NCBI RefSeq assembly: GCF_014207565.1 | Contig: NZ_JACHGJ010000010.1 | Location: forward strand, 100,756-164,755 | Reading direction: 5' to 3' | Length of the DNA stretch: 64,000 nucleotides | Source of the DNA: Spirochaeta isovalerica | Lineage (GTDB): Bacteria; Spirochaetota; Spirochaetia; DSM-2461 | Shown here: positions 47,714 to 56,758 of the stretch, in pieces | Layout of the letters: each line of letters starts with the position of its first letter | Position numbering within the stretch: the first letter of the stretch is position 1 | Position numbers and translations under genes: made by a program | The notes under the pieces: generated by a model | What the model was told of the DNA's origin: nothing | Database searches by the model: none | Seen by the model: only the letters and a program-made list of their open reading frames with translations

Positions 47714-49482
47714 ATGAGAGAAAAAATTGTATCAAAATGGAAGAATATTGATAATGATGAATGCCTACTCTTTTTTGCTCAAACAGTTGAAGAATTATTA
47801 TTTTATTACACTATTGATAGCTATAGATTACCAGCTCATAATACACATTCATTACTTGATGAAAGTTTAAGCACAATTCAGCATATAAAACAAGATATTC
47901 TGAAACCAGGAGCCCTTAATTCAATAATAGAAGAAATAGAAGATCAATTTGAAAAAGACATAGTAATGAGAGATTTTTTTGGAACTGAATGTCCAGAACT
48001 AATTAAGCACATAAACTCCAGTAAAAGTATTGATCACAAATATGACACAATAAAATATTTATCCCAAAGAATTGAGAATAATTATCTAGATTTATTGATC
48101 AAAAGGATTAGATCATGCATTGAGAAAAATGAAAGAAAAGATATTATTTTTTTAACTAAGTCTCTTATTATTGAAATAAATAAATACTTACAATATTCAA
48201 AAGAATATATATATGATCAATGCATGCATATCTTTTTCAAAAGCAAAGTTGATGGAATTAGCTCATATGATAGATTTATAGAGAGCTTCAAGAATGATGA
48301 TTTTGAATATAATATTCTTTTTCGAATTGGAAAAGGATTTAACCAAGTTAAGAAAAGTCTTAATATAAAATATTTTAAAATATATGAAAATTTAAAAGAA
48401 AGTGACGATGCCTATAAAAAATGGAATAAACATAGTTTTTTGAAAGAAAATAAAAACTATATTGAAATTGTAGTAAAAGCTAAAGACGAATTTCGTGCAT
48501 TGTCCAAAGGACGTTATCAGCTAATTGGTATATCATCTCACATAAGTTTTTTGAAGCATGCGGAAGAACTAAGTATTTCGGAAACAGCACTTATTGAGAT
48601 TGTTTCAAAAAGCAAAATCATAAAATCTAGTGAAATATCAAGCCCAATATATCGAAGACCCGATACCATAAAAACTAACGACTTCAATGATAAATTTGAA
48701 AAGATTGTTGATATAGAAACTACAAATGAAATAGAATTTAATACTCTACAACGTCTAAACCTAGCCTTTCAAAGGCATTCAGTTTCATTAAAATCCTCAT
48801 CTTTTGAAAACCAATTAGTAGACTTGTGGAGTGGGTTGAATGTTTACTTCCCGTTTACAATAAGGATAGTGATGATAAAATCGTCCAAATAATAAATTAC
48901 ATAAGTCCGATTCTTGTTCATAATTATATTAGTAAATTATTAATTGATTTAAGAGAGTCACTGAATTTTTCAATAAATAAAGTAAAGATTAAAAAGTTTT
49001 TAAAAAATAAGGGAATTAATACGCTAAAAGATTTAGCAGAATTAATCCTTATAAGAGAATCATCTGATATTGAAGAACTCTATTCTCTTTTAGATTCAAA
49101 TATTTTATTAATCGATAGAATTAAGTACTTCCAAGGCATCTTTAAAAAACCAACTCGAGTCAAATCTAGATTAGTTTCTCATGAACGTAGATTAAAATGG
49201 CAAATACAAAGAATATATAGAGCAAGAAACCTGATAATTCACTCAGGGAAAACTCCATATCAACTAGAAACATTAATAGAAAACCTGCATTATTATTTTG
49301 ATACATTAATGAATGTATGTATAAGTAATCTTGCAGAAAATGATGAATATAAAACAATAACTGATATTGTTAATCATTATTCAATCAAAAAGTGTGCATA
49401 TTACAATTTTTTAGATAGTATAAAAAAAGAAGAAATTAATAGTGAAAATATTAGTTCAATATTAAGTATAAGTCAAATTTAA
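47714..49482 (+). pseudogene. cassette 3: ApeA-like HEPN protein split by a frameshift
   Basis: The first frame (47714-48892) encodes 392 residues and runs off frame near residue 375; the second frame continues the protein to 49482. At the junction, DLWSGL in frame one joins ECLLP in frame two, together giving the W-x-x-L-E-x-L-L-P pattern typical of the ApeA-like HEPN domain. One base missing after 48838 would restore a single protein of about 589 residues. If the shift is real the gene is broken; if it is a sequence error it is intact. Confidence 0.75.
48826..49482 (+). CDS. cassette 3, C-terminal part: HEPN domain with RNase motif
   Basis: The longest separate reading is 218 residues from a GTG. 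Its C-terminal part has RIYRARNLIIHSG, which contains the HEPN ribonuclease motif R-N-x3-H. HEPN nucleases act as RNA-cleaving effectors in ApeA, toxin-antitoxin and abortive infection systems. A separate translation product would lack the N-terminal 375 residues, so its activity is doubtful. Confidence 0.6.
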   Translation: MEWVECLLPVYNKDSDDKIVQIINYISPILVHNYISKLLIDLRESLNFSINKVKIKKFLKNKGINTLKDLAELILIRESSDIEELYSLLDSNILLIDRIKYFQGIFKKPTRVKSRLVSHERRLKWQIQRIYRARNLIIHSGKTPYQLETLIENLHYYFDTLMNVCISNLAENDEYKTITDIVNHYSIKKCAYYNFLDSIKKEEINSENISSILSISQI

Positions 49483-49585
49483 TAATCATTTGAAGTTGAC
49501 AGTCCTACTGTCACAAATACTGCTTATCGCTGCGCGGCAGTATTAGTGCCAGCTTAACGGTCTGCAACTTAAATGGGCGTTCTAC
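49477..49585 (+). other. attC-3
   Basis: R'' ATTTAAT (matches the unusual TTAAAT start of cassette 3), L''/L' GAAGTTGAC and GCAACTTAAAT, R' GTTCTAC. The R'' box overlaps the stop codon of the HEPN gene. Same subtype as attC-10. Cut point after G 49579. Confidence 0.82.
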
Positions 49586-49805
49586 AGACTCTAGAAACGG
49601 ATTATTTAATTTTAGAACTGAATGTCTTATTTAAATTCAGAACATAAAGAAATCCTCCTTTGGAGGATGAAAAATCAAAGGCTATAGAAATACCGATTGG
49701 AAAGTATCAGAATAAAAAACGTTTTCTGAATTGATATATAGACATATATTAATCCTCCTGCGGAGGATTAGTTAGAAAATTATATAAAATACGATTGGAA
49801 AGTCT
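49580..49805 (+). repeat. cassette 4 leader with two tandem hairpin modules
   Basis: The conserved cassette leader begins with TTCTACAGACTCTAG. Two hairpins (ATCCTCC-TTT-GGAGGAT at 49652-49668 and ATCCTCC-TGC-GGAGGAT at 49752-49768) lie exactly 100 bases apart; each is followed by an AT-rich TATA box and GATTGGAAAGT. There is no protein gene in this 290-base stretch before the next gene. Confidence 0.7.
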
Positions 49806-49872
49806 GAAAAATATTTTTTAATTGGATATATCGTTTATTTTTATATTAACATAAAATCAAAGGAATCTATTT

Positions 49873-50478
49873 ATGACTTTCATTCAGGACATATCAGAGT
49901 TCATCTTTCTAAACGATAAAATTGAAGAATCAGATATTATTTTTATACCTGGAGGGTCATATCCGGAGTTAGGAGAATATGCTGCAAGATTATGGAATAA
50001 TAAGATTGCCCCATATGTAATGCCTTCTGGTGGTGTTTCCATAAAGACAGGTAAATTTAACGGGGTTAAATCCAAAAAGAACATATATAGCAAAGATTAC
50101 AAAACTGATTGTGAATTCCTTACAGATGTTTTAAAAATAAACGGAGTTCCCGAAGAAGCAATAATCTGTGAAGACAAATCTTCTTTCACAAAAGAAAATG
50201 CTATTCTATCAAAAAGAATACTAGATTTATATGGAATGAAAATTAAGAAAGCAATTATATGCTGCAAATCATTTCATGCGCGAAGAGCATTACTTTGTTA
50301 TCAATTTGCCTTTCCAAAAACTGAGTTTCTTATGCATCCATACCCATATGTAGAAAATAATGTCGAGATATCAAAATTGAACTGGCATAATTCTGAAATT
50401 GGAATAAAAAGAGTTTTAGGGGAATTACAAAGATGCGGAAATCAATTTGAAGAAGAATTTATTCGATTATTAGAATAA
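49873..50478 (+). CDS. cassette 4: YdcF/DUF218-family protein
   Basis: A 201-residue protein with the DUF218 pattern: IIFIPGGSYPELGEYAARLW near residue 23, YVMPSGG, then a Glu/Asp-rich loop (EEAIICEDKSSFTKENAILS) and KAIICCKSFHARRALLCYQF. DUF218 proteins (SanA/YdcF) bind nucleotides or act in cell-envelope processes. This one lacks a membrane anchor. Confidence 0.75.
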   Translation: MTFIQDISEFIFLNDKIEESDIIFIPGGSYPELGEYAARLWNNKIAPYVMPSGGVSIKTGKFNGVKSKKNIYSKDYKTDCEFLTDVLKINGVPEEAIICEDKSSFTKENAILSKRILDLYGMKIKKAIICCKSFHARRALLCYQFAFPKTEFLMHPYPYVENNVEISKLNWHNSEIGIKRVLGELQRCGNQFEEEFIRLLE

Positions 50479-50504
50479 ATACATGTAACTAAAATAAATA
50501 CGCT

Positions 50505-50674
50505 GTAGAACAAGGAATTGAACATGACATTTCTATTGTCAAGTTTCTTGCAGAAGTTGGTATAAACTCGGAAGAATCCTTTTCCAGAAGCGGAGTAGGT
50601 ATTATCCTAAAAAGCAAGAAAATCGCCAATGCCTGGCAAGCCAGGCCGTAATGCATGTTAATTCGATGTTCTAC
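50505..50674 (+). other. attC-4 (long form)
   Basis: R'' GTAGAAC matches the TTCTAC start of cassette 4; R' is GTTCTAC. Outer arms GAATTGAACATG and CATGTTAATTC pair. It is about 170 bases, longer than most attC, with extra internal hairpins (TTTCTTGC/GCAAGAAA and CCTGGC/CCAGG). Same type as attC-8. Cut point after G 50668. Confidence 0.82.
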
Positions 50675-50800
50675 CGACACTAGGGGCGGATTATTGATTC
50701 TTTTGAACAATTTCCGTTTTTTAAATTCAGAATATAATTAATCCTCCTGTGGAGGATGGAGAATGGGCTATAAAAAGTACAAGTGGAAAATTTGCAATGT
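50669..50800 (+). repeat. cassette 5 leader with hairpin module
   Basis: TTCTACCGACACTAG leader; hairpin ATCCTCC-TGT-GGAGGAT at 50741-50757; then GGGCTATAAAAA and a TGGAAAATTTGCAA variant of the ATTGGAAAG motif. Confidence 0.7.
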
Positions 50801-50853
50801 ATGACTACATATTGAGACTTTGCAATTGCCCTATAAACGAATAGAAGGATAAC

Positions 50854-51174
50854 ATGGATTATATTTTGGGAACTATAATTGGATGGGGAATAATTCTATT
50901 ACTTTTGACCCCTTTATTTTTACACAGAGGAAAAAAAGCTAGAAAACTAATTAATGAATGGGCAATTGCAGATAATTATGAATTATTGGATGTAAAATAC
51001 AAATATTTTGGATCAGACATATTTAGCTTCATTATGAAGGGATATAAAATGTCATATTTGGTTAAAGTTATTGATATTCAAAATGAAAAAAAACAATTGT
51101 GGCTTGAAATTGGTGATTATTGGACAGGTCTATTATTCAGTGATATAAATGATATAAAAACATTTAGTACTTAA
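50854..51174 (+). CDS. cassette 5: small membrane-anchored protein
   Basis: A 106-residue protein with one N-terminal membrane helix (residues 4-24), a basic stretch (HRGKKARK) and a soluble C-terminal part. Function not recognised. It shares the cassette with the next gene, which begins 26 bases later, so the two may work together. Confidence 0.6.
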   Translation: MDYILGTIIGWGIILLLLTPLFLHRGKKARKLINEWAIADNYELLDVKYKYFGSDIFSFIMKGYKMSYLVKVIDIQNEKKQLWLEIGDYWTGLLFSDINDIKTFST

Positions 51175-51200
51175 GGTATTATTTACGAAGCGGATTAGTA

Positions 51201-51662
51201 ATGAATTCTCCCAAGAATACAATAAGAGTTATGGAAAATCAATATTATTTAATAAGAAAAACAGAAGAACTCGATGGAACATGCTATTTTGAATTCTTAC
51301 CAGGAAAATATCAGGATAAGTGTTGGAATAGCCACTCAGTTTACTTAACTGAAGATAGTGCAGCTTTTGTTGAAGACATTTTTCATCAAATTTCCAATGA
51401 ATATGATCATTACTCATTCACAGAATTAAATAAAGAGCAAATTCAACTATTTTTAACTCTTATAGATTCTCGAATATCTAAAATGAAATCTACGAAACAA
51501 TACAAATTAGAATCAACAATATTTTCCGAATATTATTACAACTATCTTATGAATGACTATATCAAATATAAGAAACAAATAATTACATTATTGTTTGATT
51601 TTAAAATATGGCTTAGTGAAATAATCCAATCATATGATAGAATAACAATTATGGGTTTATAA
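51201..51662 (+). CDS. cassette 5: unknown soluble protein
   Basis: A 153-residue protein with no recognised domain, rich in Tyr, Ile and Lys. A second ATG at 51231 (MENQYYLIRK) is an alternative start. It is the second gene of a two-gene cassette. Confidence 0.6.
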   Translation: MNSPKNTIRVMENQYYLIRKTEELDGTCYFEFLPGKYQDKCWNSHSVYLTEDSAAFVEDIFHQISNEYDHYSFTELNKEQIQLFLTLIDSRISKMKSTKQYKLESTIFSEYYYNYLMNDYIKYKKQIITLLFDFKIWLSEIIQSYDRITIMGL

Positions 51663-51700
51663 TCCTTTGCGAATTGAAATAGGGAAATATTAAGATGGCG

Positions 51701-51807
51701 GTAGAACAAAGATTTGCACCAGATTCGGCTATGTCAAGAATCCTGCTTTTTCGCTTCGCGGCAGGATTATCGCCATATACGCCGAACAGGTGAAATCGAC
51801 GTTCTAA
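51701..51807 (+). other. attC-5
   Basis: R'' GTAGAAC matches the start of cassette 5; R' is GTTCTAA, a rare variant that reappears as its complement (TTAGAAC) in the next attC. Internal stem AATCCTGC/GCAGGATT. Cut point after G 51801. Confidence 0.87.
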
Positions 51808-51877
51808 AGATAAAATTAATAAATATGTTTATTTTATAATAAAATAGTAATAAACTTTCTCTTTAATAAGGTGTAGT

Positions 51878-53758
51878 ATGAAGATAAAACTAGAGAAGAA
51901 AGAATTCCACATTTGTGACAATAAATTTATCCTACCTGTAAAATTCTTTAAAATTATTAAAGATAATATAACGATAAATAGAATTTCAGCTACTTTAGTC
52001 CATGAGAGTGGGAAGTCTACAACGATAAATACAGCAATGGAACATACTGATAGTAAAATAGACTTTCCTTTCAAAATAAATGGTAGTAATATTAACAACG
52101 ATTACCAAATATTTTTAACTATTAACCTTGATGAAATTAGTCATAATGATAAAGTTGTACTTAATTTCCATTTTGAGAATGAGTATGAATCATATATCAT
52201 AGACTTTAAAATCAGTGGTTTATTTGAAAAAGATCAAATTACTCATAGTTCAATAAAAAGAAATAGTAACTCAAAAAGAGCAGCCTTTTTATCAATATTC
52301 TTGATTTTGTCATTTATTCTTTTTCAATATTGGGAAATTAATAATTATATTGCAAACTACAGTCCTTTAAGTGATTTATTTAAAATTACTCCCTTATTTG
52401 TAACTTTTTTACTTGCTTATATTAGCTTGCAACCTAAGTTGATTAAGACATTACTTTTGAAACAGATTCATGGAGTATTCAATTATTTTCAATTTCCTGA
52501 ATTTTATTTTGGATCAACAACAATAAAAATCCTAAAACATAGTGTCTCTATAATATTTATTATTTTATTATTATTAGCGTCAATCATGTTAAATATTGCA
52601 TTTAAAAAAATAGAATTACAACAATTAGATGAGAGTTCAAATAGACATTATTATATCAATGAAAAAAAATTAAATAGCTCAGTATATGTTTATTTGTATG
52701 ATTATAATAAGATAAAAATTGGATTTGAAAGAAATAATGACTCTCCTTTCATTGTTGGTGATATTGAAAAATTATCTTCAATTAGCGAATATATTCAACT
52801 TTTCCAAGGTACCTATCAAAGTTCTTTTAAAGATAGGTCATTTAATTGTTATACAAATGATAGCTATTCATTTTCTGAAATCTTAAGAAGAAGCACAGAT
52901 GATAAACATTTTAAACAGATACTAACTCTTATGCAAAATGGAAACTCTGATTTCGTAAAATACAATGAAACAGATAATTCTTTTTCTATTGATACGGTAA
53001 TAATGAAGCAAGCTGAAATAAAAGATTTTGAAAAATTATTTAATTCAATTTATGATGACGAAGATCGAGATGATTCACTACTTTGTGGTGTTGAATATGG
53101 GAATTTAGATTTCACAATGAAAGATCAATTTACTGAATTAAATGAAAAAATTAGAAAAAATTATAATGAGATTTTTACAAAAGAAAATATATATTTAACA
53201 GCAGACTCAATTTTTGATTATTACAAGAAATTGTATGAAGAATACGTTTATAACAAACGAACTGGACTTGCTAGATATAGGATGAAACAATCTATAGTTT
53301 TTCATTTAATTTTGACTCTTTATAAAGAAGCAAATCATAGAGAAAATGTTTGGATAGATGAAAATCAAATTGATAGTTTTGTAACTGATTTTGTCACACT
53401 TTTTCAAGATTTAAACCAAAATAGTTTGACCAATTTTGATGATATATCAGTAGAACTGTATTTAAGATTTCTTTTATCACTAGAAAAATATCAGATTATG
53501 GAATCGAATAAAATACATAATTGTATTGTCGGATTATTAAAAAATTCAACAAATAGCTATTATTTAATATATTTTAGAGCAATTATTGATGTTAAAGCTA
53601 ATTATGATGATCCTAGATTAACATTTTTTTTAAAAGATGAAGTTAAAGGTTATTTAGAATTCCGGCAAGATGATTTAAAACTTATTTTAAATAATTATCC
53701 AGTTCTAAATAATGAGATAAGAGAATATATAAATAGTATTTTATTTAAAATTAATTAG
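51878..53758 (+). CDS. cassette 6: large membrane protein of unknown function
   Basis: A 626-residue protein. Residues 1-125 form an N-terminal beta-rich soluble domain. Residues 135-255 have about three membrane helices (AAFLSIFLILSFILFQYW, VSIIFIILLLLASIMLNIAF). The C-terminal 370 residues are soluble and helical. I recognise no family. It fills the largest cassette and lacks the conserved leader. Confidence 0.65.
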   Translation: MKIKLEKKEFHICDNKFILPVKFFKIIKDNITINRISATLVHESGKSTTINTAMEHTDSKIDFPFKINGSNINNDYQIFLTINLDEISHNDKVVLNFHFENEYESYIIDFKISGLFEKDQITHSSIKRNSNSKRAAFLSIFLILSFILFQYWEINNYIANYSPLSDLFKITPLFVTFLLAYISLQPKLIKTLLLKQIHGVFNYFQFPEFYFGSTTIKILKHSVSIIFIILLLLASIMLNIAFKKIELQQLDESSNRHYYINEKKLNSSVYVYLYDYNKIKIGFERNNDSPFIVGDIEKLSSISEYIQLFQGTYQSSFKDRSFNCYTNDSYSFSEILRRSTDDKHFKQILTLMQNGNSDFVKYNETDNSFSIDTVIMKQAEIKDFEKLFNSIYDDEDRDDSLLCGVEYGNLDFTMKDQFTELNEKIRKNYNEIFTKENIYLTADSIFDYYKKLYEEYVYNKRTGLARYRMKQSIVFHLILTLYKEANHRENVWIDENQIDSFVTDFVTLFQDLNQNSLTNFDDISVELYLRFLLSLEKYQIMESNKIHNCIVGLLKNSTNSYYLIYFRAIIDVKANYDDPRLTFFLKDEVKGYLEFRQDDLKLILNNYPVLNNEIREYINSILFKIN

Positions 53759-53771
53759 GTGCAAAAAGACT

Positions 53772-53879
53772 TTAGAACAATTTCATGAACCCGACCCGGC
53801 TATGTCACAATTTTTGTAAGTCACTTCGCTCGACAAAAACTGCGCCATGTACGCCGTGCGGGTTATGAAGGCGTTCTAC
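53772..53879 (+). other. attC-6
   Basis: R'' TTAGAAC, exactly complementary to the TTCTAA start of cassette 6; R' GTTCTAC. Central part contains TTTTTGT/ACAAAAA-type pairing. Cut point after G 53873. Confidence 0.88.
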
Positions 53880-54068
53880 CGACACTAGAGGCGGATTACT
53901 TTTTTAAAAACAATTTCCGTATTTTAAATTCACATATTAATCCTCCTTCGGAGGATGAAGAATTTGAACTATATAAAGGACAATTGGAAATAATGCAAAC
54001 CTCCCTTCATCTAGAACTGAGTTATTTGTTCAATAACTAAAATATAAAACACCAGATTGGAAAGAATG
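53874..54068 (+). repeat. cassette 7 leader with hairpin module
   Basis: TTCTACCGACACTAG leader; hairpin ATCCTCC-TTC-GGAGGAT at 53940-53956; then CTATATAAAGG and ATTGGAAATAATGCAAA. A second copy of the downstream part occurs near 54045-54065 (TATAAAACACCAGATTGG), without its hairpin. The rest of this 440-base gap shows no gene. Confidence 0.7.
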
Positions 54069-54202
54069 AAAAATGAAAAGAGTGGGATAATTTTTCTACA
54101 GATAAAAATGGATTTTGATACTTGAGGGCAATTTTATTATTTAAAATTTGACATTAGTTCTCCAACTGTTATTCTTGTGTTGGACAACAAAGGTGAACCA
54201 CG

Positions 54203-55345
54203 ATGAAAAAATATCTATTATTATTCATTCTCTTATTTCTGTCTCTTCTTTTATTTACTTCATGTAGCTTAATCAAAGAAGGTAAAATAGCTTCAAAAAT
54301 TGAAGCTTTTGAAAATGGGCTAAGACACGCAACAAAATATTATACAATTTATGAACGGATGGATGCGTATAATGTCCCTGGTGTAAGTATTGCATTTGTT
54401 TATAATGGGGAAATTGAATGGGTAAAAGCTTATGGAATTGCTAATACTAATAATGAGAAAAAAGTAAATACAGAAACATTATTCCAAGCAGCTTCTATAA
54501 GTAAACCAATAACAGCATTGGCAGCACTTAAAATGGTAGAAGAAGGATATTTAGCGCTTGATGAGGATATTGAAGCTTATTTAAAAACATGGAAAATTCC
54601 AGAAAATGATTTTAATAAAGATGAAAAAGTAACTTTGAGACGCTTACTTACACACACTTCGGGATTTAATGTTCATGGATTTCCTGGATACAAAGTCAAT
54701 GAAGTACTCCCTGGTATTAATTCTGTTCTTAATGGTCTTGGGAATACTTCTCCTATAGTCTTAACAGATACACCAGGTAAGAAATGGGCATACTCGGGAG
54801 GTGGATATACTGTAATACAAAAAGTTATAGAAGATGTAACTAATAAATCTTTCGAAGTATATATGGAGGATTCCATATTAAAACCTATTGGCATGAGCAA
54901 CAGCACTTTTGAGCAACCTTTACCACCAGATTTACAGTTTAATGCAAGTGCAGCATATGACCAAAGAGGAAATATTATAGATGGATTATGGCATAATTAC
55001 CCAGAAAAAGCTGCTGCTGGTCTGTGGACAACTCCTACAGATTTGGCAAAATATTGTATAGAGATTTATAGGATAATATCTGATAAACCAAATGGTGTCA
55101 TTTCTAAAGATATGGCACAACAAATGATGACAAAACATATGAATGATTGGGGACTTGGTATGTATATCGGAGGTAGGGAAGAAAATATTTATCTTGTGCA
55201 TGATGGAAAAAATGAAGGATTTACTAGCAAATTAATCATGTTGCCATATCATGGAACAGCTCTAATTGTAATGACTAATGGTGATAGTGGGTATGGACTG
55301 ATTGAAGAAATACAGCAGGCATTAATTGAAGTATATGAATTGTAA
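54203..55345 (+). CDS. cassette 7: class-C beta-lactamase-fold serine hydrolase lipoprotein
   Basis: A 380-residue protein with lipobox LFTSC (Cys 21). The penicillin-binding fold motifs are SISK (Ser 98, Lys 101), YSG near 197 (second motif) and HDG near 331 (in place of KTG). This is the pattern of EstB-like esterases and PBP4*/AmpH-like peptidases; it is not diagnostic of drug resistance. It is anchored to the envelope. The fixed leader provides a possible promoter. Confidence 0.82.
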   Translation: MKKYLLLFILLFLSLLLFTSCSLIKEGKIASKIEAFENGLRHATKYYTIYERMDAYNVPGVSIAFVYNGEIEWVKAYGIANTNNEKKVNTETLFQAASISKPITALAALKMVEEGYLALDEDIEAYLKTWKIPENDFNKDEKVTLRRLLTHTSGFNVHGFPGYKVNEVLPGINSVLNGLGNTSPIVLTDTPGKKWAYSGGGYTVIQKVIEDVTNKSFEVYMEDSILKPIGMSNSTFEQPLPPDLQFNASAAYDQRGNIIDGLWHNYPEKAAAGLWTTPTDLAKYCIEIYRIISDKPNGVISKDMAQQMMTKHMNDWGLGMYIGGREENIYLVHDGKNEGFTSKLIMLPYHGTALIVMTNGDSGYGLIEEIQQALIEVYEL

Positions 55346-55400
55346 TATGAATACTTCATAACAGATGCTTACTTAACATTCATTTAATAATAAACACGCT

Positions 55401-55508
55401 GTAGAACAAAGTTTTGCACCAGATTCGTCTTTGTCATAAATACTGCTGTTCAGCTTCGCTGGCAGTATTTACGCCAAGTACGACGAACAGGTGAAAACGA
55501 CGTTCTAC
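55401..55508 (+). other. attC-7
   Basis: R'' GTAGAAC matches the start of cassette 7; R' GTTCTAC. Internal stem AATACTGC/GCAGTATT. Same type as attC-5. Cut point after G 55502. Confidence 0.88.
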
Positions 55509-55680
55509 CGACACTAGAGCCGGATTATTGATTTTTTTGAACAATTTACGTTTTCAATTTTCGGAACAATTTCTAATCCTCCTTCGGAGGATGAAAACAT
55601 ATGGGCTATAAATAAATCAGAATTGGAAAGTATGCAAAGAATTTCGGTTTTGTGAATTTTAATCTCCGGTGGTAGATTAT
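55503..55680 (+). repeat. cassette 8 leader with hairpin module
   Basis: TTCTACCGACACTAG leader; hairpin ATCCTCC-TTC-GGAGGAT at 55576-55592; GGGCTATAAATAAA; ATTGGAAAGTATGCAAA. A weak second hairpin (AATCT...AGATT near 55661) could be a decayed second module. Confidence 0.7.
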
Positions 55681-55693
55681 TTAAAGGCAATAA

Positions 55694-56319
55694 ATGAGAG
55701 GTATTATGAGAATAGTATTTATACGACATGGGGAAAGCGAAGCTAACACTCAGAAAATTATTTCAAATACAGGATATACTCATGGATTAACAGAAAATGG
55801 TTATGCCCAAGCAACAAATCTTGTAAAGAAACTAAAAATAAATATCCGAATCCTTCCAAGATCATTTCAAGTCCTCTAAAAAGGGCAGATGAGACCGCTA
55901 AAATTATCAGTAAATATTATAACTCAGAATATATAATCGATAATCGCTTAATTGAATTCCATACGGGAATACTTGAAGGTAAAAGTGATGATAATAGCTG
56001 GAATCAATTATTTAAACTATGGAATAAATGGATAACAGACGATCAAGCTTCGAATGAATCACTACCTGGTGGTGAAAGTCGTGATGATGTTGTTAGAAGA
56101 TTAGATCATTTTTTTAAAGATCTAATAGCTGACAATAACGAAAATGATATAATTTTCTGTATTAGTCATGGAGGAGTAATAATAACTGGAATACCAAACG
56201 TTCCAATTATTAAAAATACTGAAAATCTAAAACACTATGATCTTAAGAATACTGATATAGTAGAAATTTTATATACTAAAAATGAAGGTTTTATTTGCAA
56301 AAATTATGGGCCAGCTTAA
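55694..56319 (+). pseudogene. cassette 8: histidine phosphatase broken by a frameshift
   Basis: The N terminus IVFIRHGESEANTQK has the RHG phosphohistidine motif of the phosphoglycerate-mutase-like family. The frame stops at 55879, but the next frame continues with the rest of the fold (SSPLKRADETAKIISKYY, CISHGGVIITGI) to 56319. One A missing in the run at 55834-55838 would restore a protein of about 208 residues. A homopolymer error or slippage (phase variation) is possible. Confidence 0.75.
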
Positions 56320-56331
56320 TAATAAAACACG

Positions 56332-56502
56332 GTAGAACAAGCAATTGAACGTGACATTTCTATTGTCAAGTTTCTTGCAGAGCTATTAACCATAACGGAT
56401 TAGACTTCATACTATCTCGGAGAAGGGATTCTGTTAAAAAAGCAAGAAAATCGCCAATGCCTGGCAAGCCAGGCCGAAATGCACGTTAATTGGACGTTCT
56501 AC
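56332..56502 (+). other. attC-8 (long form)
   Basis: R'' GTAGAAC matches the start of cassette 8; R' GTTCTAC. It is 171 bases and shares both flanks with attC-4, but the centre differs in sequence. Cut point after G 56496. Confidence 0.82.
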
Positions 56503-56620
56503 CGACACGAGAGACAATTTTTTGATTTCCTATACAATTCTTTTTTTTAAATCAGAACTTAATTAATCTTCCTTCGGAAGATGGGAGAAAATTGCTAAAT
56601 AAAGATCAAATTTTAAAATT
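56497..56620 (+). repeat. cassette 9 leader with hairpin module (compensatory stem change)
   Basis: TTCTACCGACACGAG leader; hairpin ATCTTCC-TTC-GGAAGAT at 56566-56582. One stem pair is changed on both sides (C-G to T-A), so pairing is preserved; this supports a functional RNA or DNA hairpin. Confidence 0.7.
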
Positions 56621-56697
56621 TGCAAAGATATTATTGATGACTTTGTTTATTCAAATACAACAGTTTTTGCAATATTGCTAGTTTTTCCAATTATTAT

Positions 56698-56725
56698 TTG
56701 ACACTCACTGTTATGCTGTTATACT
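56698..56725 (+). promoter_or_regulatory. strong promoter of the cassette 9 gene
   Basis: TTGACA, 16 bases, TATACT, ending 33 bases before the ATG. The cassette therefore has its own promoter and need not rely on an upstream integron promoter. Confidence 0.65.
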
Positions 56726-56758
56726 TGTATAGTACAGTTAAATAATAAAGGAGATTTC

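Noticed and set aside
54203..55345. Cassette 7 as an antibiotic-resistance beta-lactamase
   Set aside because: The third motif is HDG in place of KTG and the second is YSG; it fits esterase or peptidase-type serine hydrolases, and resistance cannot be claimed.
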